Shown here one piece after another: positions 1 to 9,558 of a DNA stretch of 64,000 bases. The DNA comes from SZUA-36 sp963801195. Its GTDB lineage: Bacteria > Pseudomonadota > Gammaproteobacteria > Xanthomonadales > SZUA-36. The stretch covers positions 186,001 through 250,000 of the forward strand of contig CAWDDX010000003.1 of assembly GCA_963801195.1 (NCBI GenBank). Direction: 5' to 3'. Each line of letters begins with the position of its first letter. Position 1 is the first letter of the stretch. The translations under genes and the position numbers were made by a program. A model generated the notes under the pieces. The model worked only from the letters and a program-made list of their open reading frames with translations. It was not told the DNA's origin and searched no databases.

Positions 1-1900
1 AATCTTCATCCGGCAAAAACATGGCCTCGGCCACCAGCGCAGGGTCGGCAGCCCTGTCTGAAAGTATGCCGTGAAAAGCTTCGAGCAATGAATCATCCAG
101 GATCAGCTCCCGCCCGTTTGCATACCGTGTGCAAAGCTCGAGGATGGCGGCCCCTGCCATACGCTGCGCGGCATCCCAGCGCACGAACGCGTCAGTGTCG
201 TGGGCAATCAACGTGGCAAGTTGCCCCGGTGAGAAATCGTAAAACACCTTGACCGGGGCGGAATAATCCCTGAACAGCGATGGTACGGGTTTTTCGACAA
301 CATTGATAAATGTGAATTCCTGCCTGTCGCCCTCCAGGACCAGCAATCGCGTACCCATGGCGGCAGCCGTTTCGGTTTCCAGTTGTGTCGGCAACTCCTC
401 ACCGCTACCGGTCAGCAACCCGACTGCAAACGGAATTACCAGGGCTTGCTTGACCGCTTGATCGTGCGTGGGTGGTGTATGTTGCTTCAATGTCAGCGTG
501 TATTTTTGTGATGCCGCGTCATAGTGGTCGACGATATGCACCTGCGGTGTGCCCGACTGGCTGTACCAGCGCCCGAAGCGGTCCAGGTTGGTCGCGTTTG
601 CATCCGCCATTGCGGCGAGGAAATCCTCACAGGTCACAGCCTGTCCATCATGGCGTTCAAAATACAACTTCATGCCTTTCTGGAAGCCTGATTCTCCCAG
701 CAGGGTATGGTACATACGAATGATCGCCGCACCTTTCTGATAAACCGTTGCCGTGTAGAAATTGTTGATTTCAACATAGTGGTCGGGTCTGATGGGATGT
801 GACATCGGCCCGTCATCTTCCGGGAACTGCCTACCCCTGAGATCACGGATTACCCTGATGCGCTTTACCGCCCTCGACTGCATATCAGCGGAGAATTCTT
901 CATCCCGAAAAACGGTGAGGCCTTCTTTCAGGGTCAACTCGAACCATTCCCTGCAGGTGACGCGATTACCCGTCCAGTTATGGAAGTACTCGTGTCCGAT
1001 CACGCCCTCGATTCCCTGGTAATCGGCGTCCGTCGCCGTATCCGGCCGCGCCAGAACATATTTTGAATTGAAGATATTCAGCGACTTGTTTTCCATTGCC
1101 CCCATGTTGAAATCGTTGGTCGCGACAATATGAAAAATATCGAGATCGTATTCGAGATCAAATCTTTCCTCGTCCCAGCGCATCGCATTAATGAGCGATT
1201 CCATGGCGTGCTCACAGCGGTCGAGGTTTTCCTCTTCGACGTAAATTCTCAACACGACTTTACGTCCGCTGCGGGTGGTGAAGCGATCTTCCACCAACGC
1301 CAGGTCGCCGGCTACCAGCGCGAACAGGTAAGACGGTTTCAGGAAAGGATCTTCCCAGCGAACCCAATGACGACCGCCGGGCAGTTCTCCAGCACCCACC
1401 CGGTTGCCGTTCGACAGCAGGATCGGAAACTCTGATCGGTCTGCTTCCAGCGTTACACGATAAGTGGTCATGACATCCGGACGGTCCGGAAACCAGGTTA
1501 TTTTGCGGAAACCCTCGGCTTCGCACTGTGTCAGCAGGAATTCACCGGAAACATACAATCCTTCCAGTGCGGAGTTGCTCGCCGGGTGAATCCTGACTTC
1601 CGTTTCCAACACGCTTTCAGGCGGTGCGTTCGGAATGGTCAACGATTCTCCATCGATCGAATAATCAGCCTCGGTCAGAACGCGGCCATTGAGTGACAGG
1701 GAGACCATTTGCAGACCATGGCCATTGAGCACGATGTCCGTTGGCGCTTTTGAACCGTCCTTGAGGCGAAACTCCATCTCGGCCCGCACCGTGGTCGATT
1801 CGCGGCCTATGTCGAAGTAAAGATCCAGTTGCCTGACATCCCAGGGGTAGGCGTTATAATCCTTGCGATAAATTGACTTGCTGGATATGCCTTCTTTCAT
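1..1900 (-). CDS. pepN: Aminopeptidase N (M1 zinc metallopeptidase), C-terminal part beyond window
   Basis: Cytosolic zinc aminopeptidase that removes N-terminal residues from peptides. The frame is open from ATG at 1900 to the left edge, giving 633 codons of a protein usually near 870-880 residues, so the C-terminal part lies outside. The protein begins MKEGISSKSIYRKDYNAY. The exopeptidase motif GAMEN is at residues 267-271 and the zinc motif HEYFH (HEXXH) at 303-307, the order and spacing of E. coli PepN. The gene is divergent from the dehydratase gene starting at 1958. Family assignment is firm. Confidence 0.96.
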   Translation of the reverse strand, partial: MKEGISSKSIYRKDYNAYPWDVRQLDLYFDIGRESTTVRAEMEFRLKDGSKAPTDIVLNGHGLQMVSLSLNGRVLTEADYSIDGESLTIPNAPPESVLETEVRIHPASNSALEGLYVSGEFLLTQCEAEGFRKITWFPDRPDVMTTYRVTLEADRSEFPILLSNGNRVGAGELPGGRHWVRWEDPFLKPSYLFALVAGDLALVEDRFTTRSGRKVVLRIYVEEENLDRCEHAMESLINAMRWDEERFDLEYDLDIFHIVATNDFNMGAMENKSLNIFNSKYVLARPDTATDADYQGIEGVIGHEYFHNWTGNRVTCREWFELTLKEGLTVFRDEEFSADMQSRAVKRIRVIRDLRGRQFPEDDGPMSHPIRPDHYVEINNFYTATVYQKGAAIIRMYHTLLGESGFQKGMKLYFERHDGQAVTCEDFLAAMADANATNLDRFGRWYSQSGTPQVHIVDHYDAASQKYTLTLKQHTPPTHDQAVKQALVIPFAVGLLTGSGEELPTQLETETAAAMGTRLLVLEGDRQEFTFINVVEKPVPSLFRDYSAPVKVFYDFSPGQLATLIAHDTDAFVRWDAAQRMAGAAILELCTRYANGRELILDDSLLEAFHGILSDRAADPALVAEAMFLPDED

Positions 1901-1957
1901 AAACCTGTTCCTCTATTCAATTTTCGCTGGTGAAGTACTTGAAAGGGCCAGTATTAT

Positions 1958-2929
1958 ATGCCGATGAATGATGAATCTGCATACCATATTCCGGATATTG
2001 CTGACATTTTCTCCGCAAAACAGCGGCTCGACGGTGTGGTGCGCACCACGCCGGTCCTTACCGATCCGGGTTTGAACGCTGAATTAGGCTGCGAGCTTTG
2101 GCTGAAATGCGAGAACCTTCAGCATACCGGCGCATTCAAATTCCGCGGTGCGAGCAATGCCATCGCCCTGCTCGATGAGCAGGGTCGCAAGGGTGATGTG
2201 GCCACCCATTCCTCGGGTAATCACGGTGCGGCACTGGCACTCGCGGCATCTACACACAACCGCCGTTCCTGGGTTGTGATGCCCGAAAATTCCGTTAAAA
2301 CCAAGATCGAAGCCGTACGCCGGAACGGGGGCGGAATCGTTTTATGCGCCCCGAATCAGCAAGCCCGGGAGAAAGGCCTGGCGGACCTCGTTGCCACGGG
2401 GTGTATACCCATTCCACCGTATGAACACGCACACATTATCAGTGGCCAGGGTACTGCGGTCATAGAAATGTCCGAGCAAATCCCCGGACTGGATATCATC
2501 ATTACGCCGGTGGGCGGAGGCGGCCTTATCAGCGGAAGCGCAATCGCTGCCAGGGCCCTTATTCCCGGCGTCAGGGTAATGGGCGCCGAACCGGAAGGGG
2601 CAGCGGACACCGCCTTGAGCCTGAGCCAGGGTAAACGCGTGGACCACTTCCCGGTCGACACCATCGCCGATGGTCTGCGGGCAATCGTTGGCGTGCTTAA
2701 TTTCCAAATAATCAGTGACAATGTGTACAAGGTGGTCACCGTCAGCGAAACGGGGATCATCGAGGCCATGGCATTGATCTGGCAGCGTTTCCGTATGCTG
2801 ATCGAACCCTCGGCTGCTACCGTGGTTGCCGCAATACTGGCCTCACCCGATGATTTTTACGGGCGGCGCGTCGGCGCCATTATCAGTGGCGGCAACGTCG
2901 ATCTCGGACATCTGCCTTTCAAGCCCTGA
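1958..2929 (+). CDS. PLP-dependent threonine/serine dehydratase or serine racemase-like protein
   Basis: A fold-type II PLP enzyme of 323 residues. Visible family marks are the lysine motif FKFRGA (Schiff-base lysine) near residue 60, SSGNHG (substrate loop), GGGGLISG (phosphate-binding glycine loop) near 190 and SGGNVDL at the C-terminus. It has no C-terminal ACT regulatory domain, so it resembles catabolic threonine dehydratase, serine racemase or hydroxyaspartate ammonia-lyase rather than biosynthetic IlvA. Sequence alone does not separate these activities. Start is ATG 1958, with ATG 1964 as an alternative; AAGGG lies about 11 bases before 1958. sixA follows 21 bases after the stop. Confidence 0.88.
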   Translation: MPMNDESAYHIPDIADIFSAKQRLDGVVRTTPVLTDPGLNAELGCELWLKCENLQHTGAFKFRGASNAIALLDEQGRKGDVATHSSGNHGAALALAASTHNRRSWVVMPENSVKTKIEAVRRNGGGIVLCAPNQQAREKGLADLVATGCIPIPPYEHAHIISGQGTAVIEMSEQIPGLDIIITPVGGGGLISGSAIAARALIPGVRVMGAEPEGAADTALSLSQGKRVDHFPVDTIADGLRAIVGVLNFQIISDNVYKVVTVSETGIIEAMALIWQRFRMLIEPSAATVVAAILASPDDFYGRRVGAIISGGNVDLGHLPFKP

Positions 2930-2950
2930 ACGCCGGCTTTTGAGTACGTC

Positions 2951-3439
2951 TTGACTCAGCAACTATACCTGTTACGCCATGCCGAAGCGGAGCCCTGGAA
3001 CCCGCTGGGCAATGATTTTTCCAGGTCGCTGACTCCCGTTGGCAGCAAGCATGCGAGCCTGGTCTCCACGTGGGCATCTGAGAGTCTTCACTCACCCGAT
3101 ACAATTTTATGCTCACCCGCCAAGCGAACCCGTGAAACACTTGCGCCTTTCCTGGCTCACTGGTCGAGGTTGTTGGAATCCACGGAATATGCCGAATCGA
3201 TGTATGGCGCGTCATTGGATATGCTTCTGACACTGGCCGAAGATGCGTTCAGTTTCAGTGAACGGATTCTGATGATCGGACACAACCCGGGCGTGATGAA
3301 TTTGTTGCATGGTGTATTGCAACCGGAACAGGCCGCCGATATTAATTCCATGGGTCCCGGGACCCTGGCAGTGATCGAGTTTTCTGCCGGTTTTAAACGG
3401 CAGGCTCAAACGGGTAACCTGCTCCACCTGGTGCGCTAG
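2951..3439 (+). CDS. sixA: Phosphohistidine phosphatase SixA-type
   Basis: A small histidine phosphatase of 162 residues, the length of SixA. The N-terminal RHG-type motif LLRHAEAE carries the nucleophile His10, and the second catalytic histidine is in MIGHNPG. SixA dephosphorylates phosphohistidine on proteins such as the nitrogen phosphotransferase system. The start is TTG at 2951, because this is where the conserved QLYLLRHAEAE strand begins and no ATG precedes it in frame. It probably shares a transcript with the dehydratase gene just upstream. It converges on msrC. Confidence 0.9.
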   Translation: MTQQLYLLRHAEAEPWNPLGNDFSRSLTPVGSKHASLVSTWASESLHSPDTILCSPAKRTRETLAPFLAHWSRLLESTEYAESMYGASLDMLLTLAEDAFSFSERILMIGHNPGVMNLLHGVLQPEQAADINSMGPGTLAVIEFSAGFKRQAQTGNLLHLVR

Positions 3440-3532
3440 CAGTCTGTCGGACTTAACATGATCTACCCGGTATCTGCTCCATGCGTTACCCTACCTCCCA
3501 CATCCATGTGGTCGTGCGGAAAACCCGAATTT

Positions 3533-3997
3533 TTATTCGATTGAATCCAGATACACCCTCGTCATTGCATTAAGCCCCGCTTCGTCCGCAGCACTGAAAC
3601 GGTCCATACGGGTGCTGTCGATATCCAGCACACCGAGTAACTCACCCTGTAAAAAAAGCGGTACCACTATTTCAGATCTTGCATCGGCATCGCAGGCGAT
3701 GTGACCGTCAAAGGCTTCGACATCCGCAACCCGCAAGGTCTGCCCCAAAACCGCAGCACTGCCACAAACTCCCTTGCCCATATCGATGCTGACACAGGCC
3801 GGTTTCCCCTGGAAGGGACCAAGCAGGAGTTTTTCGCCGTGCAGAAAATAAAATCCGGCCCAACTGATATCCGTCAACTCCTGGTACAACAGGGCACTGA
3901 GATTTGCCGCGTTGGTAATCCTGTTTGTCGATACGCTCAGCAAACCTTCCGCCTGCTGAACCAGGCGATCCCAGGAAAACGAGTTAAATTGCGTCAT
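3533..3997 (-). CDS. msrC: GAF-domain free methionine-(R)-sulfoxide reductase
   Basis: Reduces free methionine-R-sulfoxide. The 154-residue protein is a single GAF domain with WAGFYFL and the three family cysteines Cys68, Cys78 and Cys102 in the contexts PACVSI, GKGVCG and HIACDA. I start it at ATG 3997 rather than the far upstream in-frame ATG. The 3997 start gives MTQFNSFSWDRL, matches family length and overlaps the preceding methyltransferase stop as ATGA, the pattern used throughout this operon. It is the last gene of the hutG-hutF-methyltransferase-msrC unit. Confidence 0.9.
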   Translation of the reverse strand: MTQFNSFSWDRLVQQAEGLLSVSTNRITNAANLSALLYQELTDISWAGFYFLHGEKLLLGPFQGKPACVSIDMGKGVCGSAAVLGQTLRVADVEAFDGHIACDADARSEIVVPLFLQGELLGVLDIDSTRMDRFSAADEAGLNAMTRVYLDSIE

Positions 3998-4590
3998 AAT
4001 TTCTTGAACACCAGGATAAAGTTGTTGGATGGCATCGCAATTTTCTGCTCGAGCTTCATTTCGTTCAGTACCGCCAGTTCCTCGAGTATCCCAATATCGC
4101 GAATTCCCATTTTCGAATCTTCGGCGCGCAGGCACGCATCGAAATGTGCATTGCTGGGCGAAGTAAAGCGATTGTTGATATTGAACGGTCCGTAAAGACA
4201 AAACCTGGCGGAAGTATCCAGGCGGTCCGCAACGCCGTCAAACATCGCAACCACCGCTCTCCAGGGCATGATATGGGCTGTATTTGCTGAATATGCAGCG
4301 TCATAACAGTAATCTGGCCAGGGATCGAGCAGTACATCGAGTTTAAGCGGCGGCATGATATTACCATTGCCTTCGGCCTTGAAGCGCGCCTCAAGCCCTG
4401 CCAGGTTTTCTTCCCTTTCGCTGGGCTGCCACAGCAAATCCGGCAGATATCGAGTAAAAAAAACAGCGTGCTGTCCCGTTCCTGAACCAATCTCAAGTAC
4501 CGATCCATTGTCTGGAAGCAGTGTTTTTAACTGCTCGAGAATCGGTTGCCGGTTTCGTTCGGCCGCGCTTGAATAGGGCATCGTATTCAT
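3994..4590 (-). CDS. DUF938-type class I SAM-dependent methyltransferase
   Basis: A 198-residue Rossmann-fold methyltransferase with motif I VLEIGSGTGQH near residue 30 and the DUF938 features SSAAERNRQPIL and AYSANTAHIMPW. The substrate is not known for this family. Its start ATG overlaps the hutF stop by four bases (ATGA) and its stop overlaps the msrC start in the same way, so translation of the four genes is probably coupled. The link to histidine breakdown or sulfoxide repair is only contextual. Confidence 0.88.
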   Translation of the reverse strand: MNTMPYSSAAERNRQPILEQLKTLLPDNGSVLEIGSGTGQHAVFFTRYLPDLLWQPSEREENLAGLEARFKAEGNGNIMPPLKLDVLLDPWPDYCYDAAYSANTAHIMPWRAVVAMFDGVADRLDTSARFCLYGPFNINNRFTSPSNAHFDACLRAEDSKMGIRDIGILEELAVLNEMKLEQKIAMPSNNFILVFKKL

Positions 4591-5951
4591 GCTGAAAGCG
4601 TATCTGCCACAGCTTGTTTAAAAGCAGCCCTGCCCTGCGTTTCCGCAACATGCTGTCCACGCTCGACCAGGCGGCGGCCAGCGACCCATACTGAATTCAA
4701 CATTGCCCCGTCCCCGGCAAATATCCAGCTATCGAGCGCCTGATCGGGATCACGCCCAGCCAGCATTTCGTGATTGTCATCCAGTTCCAGGAAATCGGCC
4801 CTGAAACCCGGTTGCAATCGTCCGATGGACTGGCCGAGGGCCGTGGCTCCGGCCTCCGCCGCGTGCTGGTAGAGAAACCTGCCGCAATTCGAACCGGCGG
4901 TGGTCAGAACATTTCGCCGTCCGCTCCCCAGTCTTTCGTTGTACTCGAGTGTTCTCAATTCCTCGGTCACCGATATCCGGATATTGCTGTCTGAACCAAT
5001 CGCAAATCCACCACCGGCCTTCAACCACTCCGCAGTCCTGAAAACGCCATCACCGAGGTCCGCTTCGGTGGTGGGACACAAACCCGCTGTGGCTTTACTT
5101 TCCGCGGCGCGTCGCAACTCAGCCTGTGACATATGTGTCGCATGTACCAGGCACCAGCGTTGGTCAACGGCAAACTGATCGAGCAAAAATTCAACCGGCC
5201 GGGCTCCGAGGTGCTTCAGGCACGCTTCTATCTCCGCAGGTTGCTCAGCAATATGGATATGCACCGGGCTCTGACGGTCCTGCCAGCATTGCAAAACTTC
5301 ATGCAGCACCGATGCCGGCACCGCGCGCAACGAATGGGGGGCCATACCCAATTCGATCCGGGGTTTGTCCCGGATTGCACTTTTGCAGATTTCCAGCAGG
5401 CGCAAGTACTGGTCGGGGGTGTTTGCAAATCTTTTTTGTTCTTCACTTACCCCGTGTTTGCCAAAACCGGAGGTGCAGTAAAGTACCGGCAACAAGGTTA
5501 ATGCGATGCCGCTGACGGATGCCGCGGTGAAAAGATGCATACTCATTTCTGCAGGGTCTGCATATGCCGCGCCACCCGGCTGATGATGCACGTAGTGAAA
5601 CTCGGCACAGCTCGTATAGCCGGCCTTCAACATTTCGATAAATACCCATTGTGCCACCGCACCGAATTGGTCAGGTGTAATCCGGTTGGCGGTGCGATAC
5701 ATGGCGTCACGCCAACTCCAGAAACTGTCGGTTTGGCGGCCCCGCGGCCCGGTCAGACCGGCAATCAGGCGCTGGAAAGAATGACTGTGCGCATTCGGCA
5801 TACCCGGCACGACAATACCGTTTATGACGACATCCGCCGACTGCGGCAAAGCATGCTCTATCGACTTGATAATACCGTCTTGAGCCAAGTCCAGTACCAC
5901 GCCGCGGCGCCACTGATCGCCTTGCATTAATGTTTTGCAATAGAGCCTCAT
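4587..5951 (-). CDS. hutF: Formimidoylglutamate deiminase
   Basis: Hydrolyses N-formimidoyl-L-glutamate to N-formyl-L-glutamate and ammonia, the first step of the two-enzyme hutF/hutG branch of histidine degradation. It is an amidohydrolase-superfamily protein of about 454 residues. The metal-binding HxH lies in VVPGMPNAHSHSF and a later metal-site aspartate in FAIGSDSNIR. I choose ATG 5951 (MRLYCKTLMQGDQW) because it overlaps the hutG stop as ATGA; an in-frame start 12 bases upstream would overlap more. No hutH, hutU or hutI is in the window. Confidence 0.93.
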   Translation of the reverse strand: MRLYCKTLMQGDQWRRGVVLDLAQDGIIKSIEHALPQSADVVINGIVVPGMPNAHSHSFQRLIAGLTGPRGRQTDSFWSWRDAMYRTANRITPDQFGAVAQWVFIEMLKAGYTSCAEFHYVHHQPGGAAYADPAEMSMHLFTAASVSGIALTLLPVLYCTSGFGKHGVSEEQKRFANTPDQYLRLLEICKSAIRDKPRIELGMAPHSLRAVPASVLHEVLQCWQDRQSPVHIHIAEQPAEIEACLKHLGARPVEFLLDQFAVDQRWCLVHATHMSQAELRRAAESKATAGLCPTTEADLGDGVFRTAEWLKAGGGFAIGSDSNIRISVTEELRTLEYNERLGSGRRNVLTTAGSNCGRFLYQHAAEAGATALGQSIGRLQPGFRADFLELDDNHEMLAGRDPDQALDSWIFAGDGAMLNSVWVAGRRLVERGQHVAETQGRAAFKQAVADTLSA

Positions 5952-6745
5952 GACGGCGACCAATCCAGTAAGGTATCGACAAACCCGCGCAAAACGTTTT
6001 GGATCGGCGCAGCCAGCACCTGGTCGTACCGGGGCGGCTGTTCACGCATATAGCTTGACTGGGACATTTCCAGCTGCAGGGCATGACAGCCTTCAGCCGG
6101 CTTGCCGTAATGCCGCGTGATGTAACCACCCTTGAAACGTCCATCGAGAACGGTGGAATATTGCTTATCAGAGCCCAGCGAACTGAAACTTGCTGTAATC
6201 AGGTCGGGGTGTGCACTGGCGCCCGAGTTACTCCCCAGGTTCAGGTCCGGTAATTTACCCTCAAACAACCTGGGAACCTCACTGCGAATCGAGTGTGCAT
6301 CGAGCAATATGGCGTATCCAAACCGTTCCCTGATATGCTCGAGTTCCGCTGCAATTTTTTCGTGATAGGGATTCCAGTACTGTAACCGGCGTTGCGGAAG
6401 TTCTGTTGCGACACGATTTGAGCCCTGCGTGTAGAGCGGACTGCCATCAAATAGTAGCTCCGGGAGCAAACCGGTTCCCGGGCCGGAATAAAGTGCAGCG
6501 TTGTCCGGGGGTCGGTTCAGGTCGATGACGTAGCGCGAGTAATTGGCTACCAGCAGACCGGCACCCCGATCCATGACCCAGTGGTAGAGACGATCGACAT
6601 ACCAGTCGGTATCCGGCAAGCCCAAAGCCTTTTCGCTCAGGTTGGTTCTGATGGCCCCTGGTACGACGGTACCTGCGTGCGGAATACTGACCAGGAGAGG
6701 TGTCCTGCCACGCTGGAATGAGAAAACCGGTTTCATGTTGTGCAT
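5948..6745 (-). CDS. hutG: N-formylglutamate deformylase (amidohydrolase)
   Basis: Hydrolyses N-formyl-L-glutamate to L-glutamate and formate, the step after HutF. The N-terminal VSIPHAGT, WYVDRLYHW, NRPPDN and LLDAHSIRSEVPRLFEGKLP are typical of the HutG/FGase family. The length of about 265 residues is normal. The start is uncertain: ATG 6745 (MHNMKPVFSF) or ATG 6736 (MKPVFSF). An in-frame TTG at 6754 lies inside the T-tract of the pil terminator. Neither ATG has a clear Shine-Dalgarno sequence. It is first gene of the coupled operon down to msrC. Confidence 0.92.
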   Translation of the reverse strand: MHNMKPVFSFQRGRTPLLVSIPHAGTVVPGAIRTNLSEKALGLPDTDWYVDRLYHWVMDRGAGLLVANYSRYVIDLNRPPDNAALYSGPGTGLLPELLFDGSPLYTQGSNRVATELPQRRLQYWNPYHEKIAAELEHIRERFGYAILLDAHSIRSEVPRLFEGKLPDLNLGSNSGASAHPDLITASFSSLGSDKQYSTVLDGRFKGGYITRHYGKPAEGCHALQLEMSQSSYMREQPPRYDQVLAAPIQNVLRGFVDTLLDWSPS

Positions 6746-6752
6746 CTTATAC

Positions 6753-6780
6753 AAAAAAGCCCGGGTTGTACCCGGGCTTT
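6753..6780 (-). terminator. Intrinsic terminator after pilQ
   Basis: A perfect 10-bp stem, AAAGCCCGGG / CCCGGGCTTT with a 5-base loop, is followed on the minus strand by a run of six T. It lies about 20 bases after the pilQ stop and only 8 to 17 bases before the possible hutG starts. Confidence 0.85.
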
Positions 6781-6801
6781 CCTGTATTCCTGGTCGAGAA
6801 A

Positions 6802-8916
6802 TTAATTCACGACTGGACGATCTTCCACGATGGTCGGTGTCACGAAGATAAGCAGTTCACGTTTCTTGGTTTCATTTGAACGCCGTTTGAACAGGTTGCC
6901 AAGAACCGGAATGCTGCTGAGATAGGGAACCCTGTCCGCCTTGCGATTACGTTCGTCCTGGAAAATACCACCCAGCACGATCGTTTCACCATTATTTACA
7001 AGCACGGATGTGCTCAGCTCACGTGTATCGATTGACGGTACTGAACCACCTCGGCCGGTCTGGTAAATTTCACCGACCGAATCCTGTTTGACATCGAGTT
7101 CAAGCTGAACACGATTATCCGGTGTTATCAACGGAGTGACCTTTAATTCAAGTACGGCCTCCTTGAACTGGACTGCCGTTGCACCTGAGGATGCAGCCTG
7201 TTCATAAGGTATTTCCACACCCTGTTGAATATAGGCCTCGGACTGGTTTGCAGTCACCACTCTCGGTGTGGATATGATTTCACCATCGCCCTCTGCTTCG
7301 AGCGCCGTGAGTTCCAGATCCAACAATACATTGCCTGCCAGGAATGAAAATCCTATTGAACCGGCGTTGCTGTCGGCCACGGGCAGGTTGACGTTCAGCC
7401 GTTCCGGTATACCCGGGATATCGATCAGGCCGTCATCCCTGGGGTTGGTCCATGGGTTCACCAGATCAGCACCCGCACTGTCACCTGAAATAGCGAGAAT
7501 ATTTCGCTTGTTGTGCAATGCAGTGACACCAAAACGCACGCCGATCGCGTGTGCAAACTCACTGCTGGCAATCACGATACGGGACTCGATTTGGACCTGT
7601 CTGACCGGGTGGTCAAGGTCCCGAACCAGCTTCTGAATCGCCTCGACCCGGCTCTGTGTATCGGTGACCATTAGCGTGTTGGTTCTTTCATCAATTGCAA
7701 TGGACCCGCGGTCAGACAACAAGCCGGCATCTCCAGCTTCAGAATTGTTCCGCGCCGAATCGATCAACGCCTGCAGATCTTCAGCCGTTGCGTAACTGAC
7801 ACTGATCAGGGTCGTGACCAATGGCTCCAGTTCCTTTCGGTCCTGCATGGCTTTTAACAACTGTTGTTCACGGGCCGCAATGTCCGCCGTCGGGGCAATC
7901 CAGATAACATTGCCATTTTCGCGTTTATCGAGGTTGCGGGCATCCAGAACGATATCCAGCGCCTGGTCCCAGGGTACATTGGTAAGCCTGAGGGTCAGGT
8001 TTCCGCTGACGTTGTCGGCAACGACAATGTTGAGATCCGAGACATCGGCAATCAATTGCAACACGGAACGTACCGGAATATCCTGGAAATTGAATGTCAC
8101 CCGGGCACCCGAGTATGTCTTCTCCTGGTAAAATTCAACGATGTCCTTGGTGGAATCAACAGTAGTGGCTGCAAGTTTCGAAACTTCGATGACCCAGTCA
8201 TTGCCTGACTGGTAATCCATATGTTCATAGAGACCGGATATTGCGAGATCAATCCGCACCGAATCGGCCTTGGTTCCGGCGTCGATCGTTTGCACCGGTG
8301 TTGCGAAATCCATCACATCGAGCCGCTGATTCAGGGCGTCGGGTAAGTCAGCATCGAAGATGTCCACCGACAATCCACCTTCATGCGCATTCACCGAGAC
8401 ATTCGAGCCGCTCTTGTCCATGCTGATAATGACCTTGCTTTGGCCATCTTCTCCGCGCCTGAAATCAATGTTTTCAACCGTATACTTCGCGGCACCGGCA
8501 TGATGCGGCGCTGTTGATCCCTTGCCGTCTCCGGATATTGTCAGAGCGACCTGGCCGTCACCGGACTGGTAGTCATACGTGACCAGTTTGGAAAGATCGA
8601 CCATGACCCGTGTCCTTCCGCCGGCGGCCAGTGTCGTAAATTTCTGCACTGCACCGATGCCAACGGTAACAGGATTGGCATCGACCTGGCTGTTGGTGTC
8701 CGCCAAATCCAGGATGATTCGCGCCGGGCTTTCCGTCGCAAACACACTGACATTCGGGTCACCCCCTTCAGTCGACAGTGTGATAACGACATCACCTGCT
8801 GCATTGCTGCTGTAGTTTGCTGCGGTCACATCACTTGCTGCCCAGGCCGGCAGTGTTGTCAATACCAACAATGCCAATGCCAAACCCAAATGAACTCCAG
8901 TTTTTTTGCTATACAT
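6802..8916 (-). CDS. pilQ: Type IV pilus secretin PilQ
   Basis: Outer-membrane secretin through which the pilus fibre passes. The order is a signal peptide (MYSKKTGVHLGLALALLVL... with the cut near AWAA), two AMIN peptidoglycan-binding domains in about the first 260 residues, a secretin N0/STN segment, a NolW-type N domain, and the C-terminal secretin beta-domain ending with the ILGGIFQD and LLIFVTPTIV blocks. I start at ATG 8916 because it begins the signal peptide and has GGTGGGGA at ribosome-binding distance. A longer reading from 9006 adds 30 residues that would bury the signal peptide. It is the last gene of pilMNOPQ. Confidence 0.95.
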   Translation of the reverse strand: MYSKKTGVHLGLALALLVLTTLPAWAASDVTAANYSSNAAGDVVITLSTEGGDPNVSVFATESPARIILDLADTNSQVDANPVTVGIGAVQKFTTLAAGGRTRVMVDLSKLVTYDYQSGDGQVALTISGDGKGSTAPHHAGAAKYTVENIDFRRGEDGQSKVIISMDKSGSNVSVNAHEGGLSVDIFDADLPDALNQRLDVMDFATPVQTIDAGTKADSVRIDLAISGLYEHMDYQSGNDWVIEVSKLAATTVDSTKDIVEFYQEKTYSGARVTFNFQDIPVRSVLQLIADVSDLNIVVADNVSGNLTLRLTNVPWDQALDIVLDARNLDKRENGNVIWIAPTADIAAREQQLLKAMQDRKELEPLVTTLISVSYATAEDLQALIDSARNNSEAGDAGLLSDRGSIAIDERTNTLMVTDTQSRVEAIQKLVRDLDHPVRQVQIESRIVIASSEFAHAIGVRFGVTALHNKRNILAISGDSAGADLVNPWTNPRDDGLIDIPGIPERLNVNLPVADSNAGSIGFSFLAGNVLLDLELTALEAEGDGEIISTPRVVTANQSEAYIQQGVEIPYEQAASSGATAVQFKEAVLELKVTPLITPDNRVQLELDVKQDSVGEIYQTGRGGSVPSIDTRELSTSVLVNNGETIVLGGIFQDERNRKADRVPYLSSIPVLGNLFKRRSNETKKRELLIFVTPTIVEDRPVVN

Positions 8917-9018
8917 AAACTGTCCCCACCTACCGGTCAGTATCCCTTTCAATTTAATATCCTTTTCTCTGTGCATGGCTGTACCCTCAAAGTCGCGCTT
9001 TTCCATGCGCTAACCGGC

Positions 9019-9558
9019 TTATCCTTCACCCAAAGCGATGGAAGCTTCCCTGACAAGCCAGCCATCCGCGCCATCCGAAATCAGTTCGCTCAAATCAATC
9101 TCAGTATTCGTGATCTTTACTACCTTGCCATGGTTTTTACCCATGTAGTTTCCAACCGGAACGCGGTGGATCACACCTTCAGGATCACGCACCAATGCCC
9201 AAAAGTTGGAACCTTTGCTAAATGTTCCCACCATCGACAAGGTGTCAAGCTCGTAACGTTCCAGGTATTCCCTGGGCCGATCGAAATCCGGCCTCGGCCC
9301 CGTGCCTTTTGTTGAACGCACATCGTCGCTGCCTTCGGTTATCGACTGACGGAAAGGATCACGCCCCGTGAGACCATCATACACATAAGGGGTATAGGTC
9401 TTAACTGGCGGAATGGGCGTAATCGGATCAGCCGGCCGCGCCTTTACCGAAGCAATGTACTGGTTAAGGTCATCCATGCTTTCGCTGCATGCTGTGAGCA
9501 ATACAGCTACTAACACCATGCCGGCAACATGTCCAAACTGTTTGCCAAACCGTTTCAT
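9019..9558 (-). CDS. pilP: Type IV pilus inner-membrane lipoprotein PilP
   Basis: Periplasmic lipoprotein linking the PilN/PilO inner-membrane complex to the PilQ secretin. It has 179 residues with lipobox LLTAC, so the lipidated cysteine is Cys24. The conserved core YVYDGLTGRDPF and SMVGTF...WALVRDPEGVIHRVPVGNYMG (read in two parts) are typical PilP. The start codon overlaps the pilO stop as ATGA. Confidence 0.95.
   Translation of the reverse strand: MKRFGKQFGHVAGMVLVAVLLTACSESMDDLNQYIASVKARPADPITPIPPVKTYTPYVYDGLTGRDPFRQSITEGSDDVRSTKGTGPRPDFDRPREYLERYELDTLSMVGTFSKGSNFWALVRDPEGVIHRVPVGNYMGKNHGKVVKITNTEIDLSELISDGADGWLVREASIALGEG

Noticed and set aside
3998..4201. Longer N-terminus for msrC
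   Set aside because: It overlaps the methyltransferase gene, is not GAF-like, and the ATGA-linked start at 3997 fits the family.
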